Below, in pieces: positions 6,156 to 11,432 of a stretch of 11,432 bases of DNA. The DNA comes from Acidimicrobiaceae bacterium. GTDB taxonomy: Bacteria > Actinomycetota > Acidimicrobiia > Acidimicrobiales > Bog-793. Below the pieces are notes generated by a model. The model searched no databases. It saw nothing but the letters and a program-made list of their open reading frames with translations, and was not told the DNA's origin. The stretch covers positions 1 to 11,432 of the forward strand of contig DAHUZG010000077.1 of assembly GCA_027306715.1 (NCBI GenBank), written 5' to 3'. The first letter of the stretch is position 1. Every line of letters begins with the position of its first letter. The position numbers and the translations under genes were made by a program.

Positions 6156-7138
6156 TGTCCGACGGGCGTCCGGGGGCGGCGGACGAGCCCCGGGGTGGCC
6201 ATGCACCGCACCTGATCCGCATCTTCGCCATCTGGGCGGTGCTGTCGGCGATCGCCGGGCCGCTGTTCTACCTCCTCGTCGGGCCGCACCTTCCCCCCGG
6301 CCACATGACGAGCGCCGCCTCGGGCGACGCCTGGGACCTGAACGTCGTCACGACGATGGCCATCATCGTCGTGCTCGGCGTGTGGACGTACTTCGGCTAC
6401 TGCCTCGTCACCTGGCGGTCGTCGAGGGTCGTCGGCGAGCCCGTCGTCGGCCGCTGGGGCCGCGGCAACCTGCTCGTCCAGACGAGCTGGATCACCATCA
6501 CGACCCTGGCGGTGATGGGCCTCTTCGTCTTCGGGACCATCGAGCTCATCGTCCCCGCAGGCGCCGGCGGCGGGGAGGGCCCGAACCCGGTCTGGACGCC
6601 GCACACCAAGAACCCGCTCGTCGTGCAGGTGATCGCCCAGCAGTGGCTCTTCACCTACCGCTACCCGTCCTTCGGCGGGTTCGAGACGACCCAGCTCATC
6701 CTGCCTGACCACACCGCGATCGCCTTCCACGTCACCTCTCTCGACGTCATCCACGACTTCTGGGCCTACCAGCTCGGCGTCAAGGCCGACGCCAACCCCG
6801 ACTACGACAACGTCGCCTACACGACGACCCAGCAGCTCGGGCACTTCGTCGTCCGCTGCGACGAGCTGTGCGGGATCTGGCACGGGGCGATGTTCGACTA
6901 CGGCTCCATCGTGCCCAAGGCGAAATTCCTCAGCTGGGCCACCGCTTCGGAGAATCGGCTCGCACCGGTGACCAAGCTGCTGCCGCCGTTCGCCTGGACC
7001 TACACGCCGAGTGCCAACGGGGCCGGCGGGGGCTTCTACCCGGCGTGCGCCACCGGCCAGGTGACCAACTGTGATCCTTTCGGCAACGTCGCCACCTACG
7101 GGGGCGCGGCCAAGCAGTCTGCCCACGAGACGGCGTGA
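6155..7138 (+). CDS. coxB: Cytochrome c oxidase subunit II (CuA subunit)
   Basis: A 327-residue subunit that takes electrons from a soluble donor through the binuclear CuA centre and passes them to haem a of subunit I. Predicted membrane helices lie at about 21-43, 62-86 and 110-132. The CuA site is complete: His200 (DVIHDFW), then Cys235, Glu237, Cys239, His243 and Met246 in CDELCGIWHGAM. The QQWLFTYRYP segment (162-171) holds the aromatic residues used for electron entry. There is no haem-binding CXXCH, so it is not a caa3-type fusion. A tail of about 65 residues after the CuA loop carries Cys298 and Cys306, an unusual possible disulfide. The ATG at 6155 overlaps the preceding stop, with GGTGGTGAG upstream. 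The tail and the third helix are longer than a minimal COX2. Confidence 0.95.
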   Translation: MSDGRPGAADEPRGGHAPHLIRIFAIWAVLSAIAGPLFYLLVGPHLPPGHMTSAASGDAWDLNVVTTMAIIVVLGVWTYFGYCLVTWRSSRVVGEPVVGRWGRGNLLVQTSWITITTLAVMGLFVFGTIELIVPAGAGGGEGPNPVWTPHTKNPLVVQVIAQQWLFTYRYPSFGGFETTQLILPDHTAIAFHVTSLDVIHDFWAYQLGVKADANPDYDNVAYTTTQQLGHFVVRCDELCGIWHGAMFDYGSIVPKAKFLSWATASENRLAPVTKLLPPFAWTYTPSANGAGGGFYPACATGQVTNCDPFGNVATYGGAAKQSAHETA

Positions 7139-7182
7139 CCGGTCCCGAGCCGAGCGGCACCAAGAGGGGAGAGGCCTGAACG

Positions 7183-9180
7183 ATGGCGATCCGCACGACG
7201 GCGACCCATGACCTCGGCACGCCCGGCGAGCTGCCGCCGGAAGGCGTGGCCCGCGCCCGGAACCGCTCGCCCTGGCTCGACTTCCATGTCGGCACCGCTC
7301 TCGTCGGCGCCGTGGCCGGCTTCGTCATCGGGCACTACATCGGTGTCCTGATCGCCGGTCACGACATCAACGTCGACAACAACGGCCAGAACAACGTGGC
7401 GATCTGCCTGTCGCTCGGCTTCGGCTACCTCGGCTGGATGGCCGGCATCGGCGGGTGGAACTACCCGCTCGCCAAGATGATCGGCCGCGAGCCGGTCGGC
7501 GAGCTGCCGAGCTCGCACTGGAGCCGCTACTTCAAGTACACCCTCGACCACAAGGTCGTCGGGCTCCAGTACGTGATCGGCGTCCTTCTGTTCCTCTTCA
7601 CCGGCGGGCTGCTGGCGATGGGGATCCGCACCGAGCTTCTCAACCCGGTGCACCACATCATCGGCCCGGACCGCTACATCGAGCTCGTGAGCGAGCACGG
7701 AACCGTGATGATGATGATGGCGACCTCGATCGTCATCGGCCCGCTCGGCAACTGGCTCACGCCGCTGATGATCGGATCGCGGCGGATGGCGTTCCCGCGC
7801 ATCGAGGCCTTCTCGTTCTGGACCTTCATCGGCGGCTACATGATCATCCTGACGGCGATGCCCTTCGGCGGCTTCCCGACCGGGTGGACGGGCTACGCGC
7901 CCCTGCAGACCCAGGCCTCCGGCGGCATGGACTCCTACCTCTGCGGGTTCGCCGTGATCGGCCTCGGGATGATCACCGCCGGGTTCAACATCGCCGCCAC
8001 GGTGATCCACTACCGGGCGCCGGGCATGACCTGGAGCCGGATACCGATCCTCACCTGGTCGTTGCTCTCGACCACGTCGCTGTTGATGTTCGCCACGCCT
8101 GTGCTCGTCATGGCGGGGCTGTTCGGGATCCTCGACCGGACCGCGCTGACGGCCTTCTATGTCAACGAGCACGGGGGGAGCAGCTTTCTCTGGGAGGACC
8201 TCTTCTGGTTCTTCGGCCACCCCGAGGTCTACATCATGGCCCTCCCGGGATTCGGCATCGTCGGCGAGATGCTGCCCGTGTTCACGCGCAAGCCGCTCTT
8301 TGCCTACCGCGTCGGTGCCGCCGGCATGATCGGCGTGGCGCTGCTCAGCTTCTTCGTGTGGCAGCACCACCTGTTCGACAGCGGCATCAACCCCGACATG
8401 CGGCCGCTGTTCATGCTCACGACGGAGCTGATCTCGATCCCGACCGGGTTCATCTACCTCGTCGGCATGGGGACGCTGTGGCGCTCGAAGATCCGGTTCG
8501 AGGTGCCGATGCTCTTCGCCCTGGCGCTCTACTTCAACTTCCTCATCGGCGGGATCACCGGCGTCTACCTCTCCGACGTCCCCGTCGACGTCACCGTCCA
8601 CGGCAGCTTCTTCGTGCTGGCGCACTTCCACTACACGATCATGGGCGGGCTCGTCTTCGCCTTCTTCGGCGGCATCTACTACTGGTGGCCGAAGATGACC
8701 GGGAAGATGCTCAACAAGACCCTGGCCAAGCTCCACTTCTGGATCATGTTCATCTTCTTCAACTTCACGTTCTTCCCGCTTCTCATCGTCGGCCTGCTCG
8801 GCCAGCCCCGCCGGGTCTTCGAGTACGCCCACAACCTGCAGGGGCTGAACGACTTCTCGTCGGTCAGCGCCTACATCCTCGGCTCGTCGTTCCTCATCTT
8901 CGTCTGGAACTTCGTCTGGTCGACCTGGATCAACCCGGTGCCGGCGCCGGCCAACCCGTGGGGCTCGCGGGGCCTCGAGTGGCAGACGCCGACGCCGGTC
9001 CCGTACTGGAACTTCGAGCGCATCCCGGTGATCCTCTCGGACCCCTACCGCTACGGCGAGCCTGACCCGCCGCCCGTGGCGGATCTCGGAGTCCCGATCG
9101 GCGCTGCAGCTGCGGCGCAGTCGTTCGCCGCCGAGGTTCAACTGGGGCTCGACGAGCCGGGAGGGTCTTTCCGTGGCTGA
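7183..9180 (+). CDS. coxA: Cytochrome c oxidase subunit I (haem-copper oxidase catalytic subunit)
   Basis: A 665-residue catalytic subunit that reduces O2 to water at a haem a3-CuB site. Ligands present: His172 (haem a, in EHGTVMMMM), His346 and Tyr350 in GHPEVY (CuB and the His-Tyr cross-link), His395 and His396 (CuB, in WQHHLF), His481 (haem a3) and His483 (haem a) in AHFHY. Glu348 of GHPEVY, the end of the D-channel in A1-type enzymes, is present. The D-channel entry Asp (usual G-x-x-D-M-A-F-P) is Arg201, the following Asn is Glu208, and the K-channel Lys (usual PTG-x-K) is Ile424. About 110 residues precede the canonical first helix and include two extra predicted helices (about 36-58 and 69-92). 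The ATG at 7183 has AGGGGAGAGG 8 nt upstream. The 3' end overlaps coxC by 8 nt. Confidence 0.96.
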   Translation: MAIRTTATHDLGTPGELPPEGVARARNRSPWLDFHVGTALVGAVAGFVIGHYIGVLIAGHDINVDNNGQNNVAICLSLGFGYLGWMAGIGGWNYPLAKMIGREPVGELPSSHWSRYFKYTLDHKVVGLQYVIGVLLFLFTGGLLAMGIRTELLNPVHHIIGPDRYIELVSEHGTVMMMMATSIVIGPLGNWLTPLMIGSRRMAFPRIEAFSFWTFIGGYMIILTAMPFGGFPTGWTGYAPLQTQASGGMDSYLCGFAVIGLGMITAGFNIAATVIHYRAPGMTWSRIPILTWSLLSTTSLLMFATPVLVMAGLFGILDRTALTAFYVNEHGGSSFLWEDLFWFFGHPEVYIMALPGFGIVGEMLPVFTRKPLFAYRVGAAGMIGVALLSFFVWQHHLFDSGINPDMRPLFMLTTELISIPTGFIYLVGMGTLWRSKIRFEVPMLFALALYFNFLIGGITGVYLSDVPVDVTVHGSFFVLAHFHYTIMGGLVFAFFGGIYYWWPKMTGKMLNKTLAKLHFWIMFIFFNFTFFPLLIVGLLGQPRRVFEYAHNLQGLNDFSSVSAYILGSSFLIFVWNFVWSTWINPVPAPANPWGSRGLEWQTPTPVPYWNFERIPVILSDPYRYGEPDPPPVADLGVPIGAAAAAQSFAAEVQLGLDEPGGSFRG

Positions 9181-9853
9181 CGAGATTCCGGCCGCCGACA
9201 CACGGGCGCTCGGTCCGGTGCGCCTCATGGAGACCCAGGAAGAGCTCGCCTACGAGCTGAGGGCCGCTGAGGGGGCGGTCTTCACCGGTGGCCGCTTCCT
9301 CGTCGGGATCGGCGCCTTCACCTTCGCCAGCCTCGCATTTGCCTACTTCTACCTGCGGACGAGCAACAACCTCGGCCTCTGGCGCCCGCACCACGCCACC
9401 GCCCCGACCAACTACGGCGCCGCGGTGTTCGCCATCGTCCTCGCCGACGCCATGCTGACGATCATCGGAGCGGTCCGCCTGCGGCGGGGGATGGTGCTCG
9501 ACTGGCAGGTGGCCTGGTGGACGGCGGTCGGCGGCAACCTTCTTGCCATCGCCCTGCAGATCCTCATCCTGACGCGGCTCGGCTTCGACTCGGGCTCGAG
9601 CGGGTACGCCTCGTGCTACATCGGCTGGGCGGTGCTCAACATCCTCTTGATGCTGACGACCTTCTACTGGCTCGAGGTCCTGCTGGCGCGGGCGATGAGG
9701 ATCTCGCGAGCGGTTGCCGAGGATGGGGGGCCCTCGCAGTCGCGGCTTCCTGCGGCACGGATGTTCCGCGCCAGCCTCGACTCGGCGACGTACTTCGTGG
9801 TCTTCGGCGCCCTGATCGAGCTGCTCTTCTGGCTACTGTTCTACGTGCTGTGA
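9173..9853 (+). CDS. coxC: Cytochrome c oxidase subunit III-like protein
   Basis: A 226-residue membrane protein with five predicted helices at about 40-61, 82-103, 113-133, 144-171 and 204-225, in the place and size of a bacterial subunit III. Family-like marks are GAFTFASLAFAYFYLR ending helix 1 and the L-G-L-W-R-P loop (67-72). The conserved Ser-Glu pair usually found in the first part of this helix is not seen; Gly47-Ala48-Phe49 lies there instead, and the HxxxG-type His of helix 4 is also missing. Subunit III normally steadies the catalytic core and the D-channel, so loss of these residues matches the altered subunit I. The GTG at 9173 has GGGAGGG 6 nt upstream and overlaps the end of coxA. 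The subunit call rests partly on context. Confidence 0.82.
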   Translation: MADEIPAADTRALGPVRLMETQEELAYELRAAEGAVFTGGRFLVGIGAFTFASLAFAYFYLRTSNNLGLWRPHHATAPTNYGAAVFAIVLADAMLTIIGAVRLRRGMVLDWQVAWWTAVGGNLLAIALQILILTRLGFDSGSSGYASCYIGWAVLNILLMLTTFYWLEVLLARAMRISRAVAEDGGPSQSRLPAARMFRASLDSATYFVVFGALIELLFWLLFYVL

Positions 9854-9876
9854 CGCTGTGACGCTGTGTGCTGTGA
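9847..9876 (+). repeat. Short tandem GCTGTGA repeats at the end of coxC
   Basis: GCTGTGA occurs at 9847-9853, 9855-9861 and 9870-9876, with a variant GCTGTGT at 9863-9869. The first copy holds the coxC stop codon, and the later copies hold TGA triplets in another frame. The array probably grew by replication slippage. It fills most of the short gap before the next small gene. Confidence 0.7.
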
Positions 9877-9910
9877 CCGCTGACCGGGTCGGGATGAAGG
9901 GGGCGTTGTC

Positions 9911-10036
9911 GTGCTGCTCTCGGTAATCGGCAATTCCTGGGTCGGGCCCCAGGTGCTGACCTTCGCGATCCCGCTCGGCACGCTGTTCGTCGTCCTTCTC
10001 TGGGCGTTCTTCGGCCGCAGCCAGTCCCGGCGATGA
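9911..10036 (+). CDS. 41-residue single-helix protein, possible small oxidase subunit
   Basis: A short gene with GTG start and TGA stop, encoding 41 residues: a short polar/aromatic lead (MLLSVIGNSWVGPQ), one predicted membrane helix (about 15-34, VLTFAIPLGTLFVVLLWAFF) and a basic tail GRSQSRR. The basic tail suggests that the C-terminus faces the cytoplasm. AAGGGGG lies 7 nt before the GTG, and the stop overlaps the next start as ATGA, both strong signs of a translated gene. It sits where small fourth subunits of haem-copper oxidases are found, such as CoxD in acidophile oxidase operons or CcoQ in cbb3 operons. I do not recognise a sequence family; the oxidase link comes from position and shape. 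Confidence 0.72.
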   Translation: MLLSVIGNSWVGPQVLTFAIPLGTLFVVLLWAFFGRSQSRR

Positions 10037-10788
10037 GCGAGCCGGCCGCCGTCAGGTGGCCGGACAAGGGGGTCAGCGGCAACACGGCACGAGCACTTGT
10101 CGTCGGCGCCTGCCTCTGTACCCTCGCCGCCCTCGTGCCGCCCGTCGCCACCGAGGCCGCCCGCAGCGCCTGGGCCGAGGCGCTGCAGTTCAGCCTGCTC
10201 GCCTTCCCGGCGCCGGCGCTCCTTGCCCTCGGCGCCCCGTGGCGGAGAAGCGCCAGCTTGACGCGCTTGGCCGCCCGCCGCCATCCTGGGCGGAGCCTGC
10301 ACGGCATCCCGGCTGTGGCGCTCTTTGCCGCGGTGGTCATCATCTGGCGAATTCCGGCGGCAGTCGACGCCATCGCCTCGTCGCAGCCGGTCGCTCTCGC
10401 TGAGGCGGCGAGCTTCCTCGTCGCCGGGGTCGTGCTGTGGCTGCAGCTGGTGCCCTCCCCTCCGATCGTGCCCTCGCTCTCGAGGCCCGAGCGGATGGTC
10501 GTCGCCGCCGTCGCCATGTGGGTGACCTGGATCGTCGCCTACCTGCTCGGTTTCTCTCACGTCTCGTGGTTCCGCGCCTACCATCACGTCGCCGGCCACG
10601 GCCTCAGCCTGACCGCCGACCAGTCCCTCGCCACCGGGATCCTCTGGCTCGGAGCAGCTGTCGGCATGGCGCCGGTCGTCTTCTACAACCTCATCACCTG
10701 GTTGAAGCACGACGAGGATCCCGACGAGGAGATGAGCCGGTTGCTTCGCACCGAGGAGCGCCGCCGGCGGCTCGGCGGCATGGGCTGA
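10033..10788 (+). CDS. CtaG-like cytochrome c oxidase assembly protein (caa3_CtaG family)
   Basis: A 251-residue multi-pass membrane protein with about six hydrophobic segments: 19-37, 50-68, 91-109, 119-140, 155-173 and 199-222. The strongest family signs are the third and fourth segments (WRIPAAVDAIA followed by an EAASFLVAGVVLWLQLV stretch) and the ending DQSLATGILWLGAAVGMAPVVFYNLITWLKHDE, which matches the DQ-x-L-x-G-x-x-x-W end of caa3_CtaG proteins. These proteins are thought to help copper delivery or assembly of the oxidase. The His residues common in the middle of the family are largely replaced; a local cluster, H184-H185 and H189, lies between segments 5 and 6. The ATG at 10033 overlaps the preceding stop (ATGA). 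The cytosolic tail is highly charged (EERRRR). Confidence 0.77.
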   Translation: MSEPAAVRWPDKGVSGNTARALVVGACLCTLAALVPPVATEAARSAWAEALQFSLLAFPAPALLALGAPWRRSASLTRLAARRHPGRSLHGIPAVALFAAVVIIWRIPAAVDAIASSQPVALAEAASFLVAGVVLWLQLVPSPPIVPSLSRPERMVVAAVAMWVTWIVAYLLGFSHVSWFRAYHHVAGHGLSLTADQSLATGILWLGAAVGMAPVVFYNLITWLKHDEDPDEEMSRLLRTEERRRRLGGMG

Positions 10789-10805
10789 TCGGACGGCCGC
10801 CCGGG

Positions 10806-10848
10806 CGCCGGTGCTCAGTGCCTCGCCGGTGCTCAGTGCCTCGCCGGT
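10806..10848. repeat. 18-bp tandem duplication over a stop codon
   Basis: The unit GGTGCTCAGTGCCTCGCC is repeated at 10810-10827 and 10828-10845, with 18-bp periodicity holding from 10806 to 10848 (about 2.4 copies). It covers the end of the minus-strand gene: the TGA stop is at 10833-10835 and an in-frame second TGA lies at 10815-10817 in the other copy. It occupies much of the short gap between two convergent genes. Confidence 0.85.
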
Positions 10849-11432
10849 AGCGAGGTGATCGCCGTCACGAGACCGAGCGAGGGTAGGTTCCCGCCGACCG
10901 CCTTCTTCAGCCGCCGCAGCCCGGCTTCGATGCTCTCGAGCTGGCGGTTGGCCTTCGCGGCGTCGACGGCGAGCCGGTGGGCGCGGGCCGCCGACCTGCC
11001 CGAGGCGACGATCGCCGCCAGGTCGCCGATCACGGCGAAGGCGTACGGGTTGGCCCACTCGTAGGTTCCGTCACGCAGCGCCCCGAGCTGGCGACCGACC
11101 GGCGAGCTCGAGGTCTCGATGTTGACGAGGTTGTAGAGGTCGTTGTTGGTGAGCGCGCAGGCGTTGTAGTCGCCGCTCAACAGCCCGTCGAGGACGTGCA
11201 CCTGCGACGTGCTGAGGGCGCTCTTGTCGTCGAGCTGGGCAAGGCGCTCAGCCTCGCCGAGCGAGTAGGCGCACGAGGCGGCGTCGGATCGGATGGCGGC
11301 GACCGTTCCTCTCGCCCCGCTCAGCTGGCTCGCGGCCGTCGTTCGCGCCGGCAGGTCGGTGAGCACGGTGAGGGCGACGACGATCGCCACCGCGCCGGTG
11401 ATGATCCAGCGTGGGCGGCGCCACCGCGGGCC
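10833..11432 (-). CDS. Membrane-anchored protein of unknown function, 5'-partial
   Basis: The frame is open to the right edge, so the start lies outside; 199 residues are visible. It begins with basic residues (GPRWRRPRW), then one hydrophobic helix (IITGAVAIVVALTVLTDL), then an outward-facing region with no further helix. This is the layout of an uncleaved signal-anchor or exported protein. The outer part has a Cys in ASCAYSLGEAERL and another in DYNACALTNNDLYNL, perhaps a disulfide, then a hydrophobic stretch near YAFAVIGDLAAIVA, and a charged C-terminal helix (AHRLAVDAAKANRQLESIE...LKK) with coiled-coil character. A short-start form beginning at GTG 11390 would delete the basic anchor, so a start upstream of the edge is preferred. 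I do not recognise the family. It is convergent with the oxidase operon. Confidence 0.7.
   Translation of the reverse strand, partial: GPRWRRPRWIITGAVAIVVALTVLTDLPARTTAASQLSGARGTVAAIRSDAASCAYSLGEAERLAQLDDKSALSTSQVHVLDGLLSGDYNACALTNNDLYNLVNIETSSSPVGRQLGALRDGTYEWANPYAFAVIGDLAAIVASGRSAARAHRLAVDAAKANRQLESIEAGLRRLKKAVGGNLPSLGLVTAITSLPARH

Noticed and set aside
7096..9228. Long minus-strand open frame of about 710 codons
   Set aside because: It is the complement of coxA, whose motifs are unmistakable. The antisense translation is rich in Glu, Asp, His and Arg and has no recognisable fold.
10798..10807. CGCCCGGGCG palindrome as terminator of the oxidase operon
   Set aside because: It is a perfect palindrome with no loop and no T-run after it, and such GC palindromes are common at this base composition.
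1..11432. Mobile element, CRISPR array, tRNA or rRNA
   Set aside because: No transposase or integrase motif, no regularly spaced repeats with unique spacers, and no tRNA- or rRNA-like stretch was seen on either strand.

Overview
The window is very GC-rich, with third codon positions almost always G or C, frequent GTG starts and tightly packed genes. Two short families that I associate with Actinomycetota are present (DUF3151 and DUF2630), the RpiB is of the Glu-containing actinobacterial type, and the ABC-2 transporter pair has an actinobacterial look. This points to a high-GC actinobacterium. The oxidase cluster gives a weaker hint of an acidophilic or iron-oxidising lineage such as Acidimicrobiia; that is inference, not shown. 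No rRNA, tRNA, CRISPR array, insertion sequence or phage gene was seen. No stretch over 300 bases lacks a gene.

Layout. 1-873 (+): CHAD-domain protein, cut by the left edge. 896-1357 (+): DUF3151 protein. A GC hairpin follows, lying between convergent genes. 1382-1846 (-): rpiB. 1888-2130 (-): DUF2630 protein, upstream of rpiB in the same probable operon. 2131-2336: divergent intergenic region with short repeats. 2337-3368 and 3365-4219 (+): ABC-2 type exporter ATPase and permease, overlapping by 4 nt. 4262-5335 (+): secreted Kelch-type beta-propeller with a possible leaderless promoter. 5336-5441: control region with two inverted repeats. 5442-10788 (+): terminal oxidase operon. 10833-11432 (-): membrane-anchored protein of unknown function, cut by the right edge and convergent with the oxidase operon.

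The oxidase operon is the core of the window. Its order is a membrane-anchored cupredoxin-like protein, cytochrome c oxidase subunit II (complete CuA site), subunit I (all haem and CuB ligands), subunit III-like protein, a 41-residue single-helix protein, and a CtaG-like assembly protein. Several genes overlap or abut (TGATG, an 8-nt overlap, ATGA), so they are probably translated together. The cupredoxin-like protein looks like a CuA domain whose His and nearby Met ligands are gone. Subunit I lacks the residues that normally mark the D- and K-proton channels and carries an N-terminal extension with two extra predicted helices.

The order 'cupredoxin partner, coxB, coxA, coxC, tiny subunit' resembles, from memory, the rus operon of Acidithiobacillus ferrooxidans, where the cupredoxin AcoP is encoded just before coxB and the small coxD follows coxC. 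The best candidate for something new here is therefore an actinobacterial oxidase with a dedicated copper-protein partner and altered proton routes. Alignments and structure models are needed to decide this.
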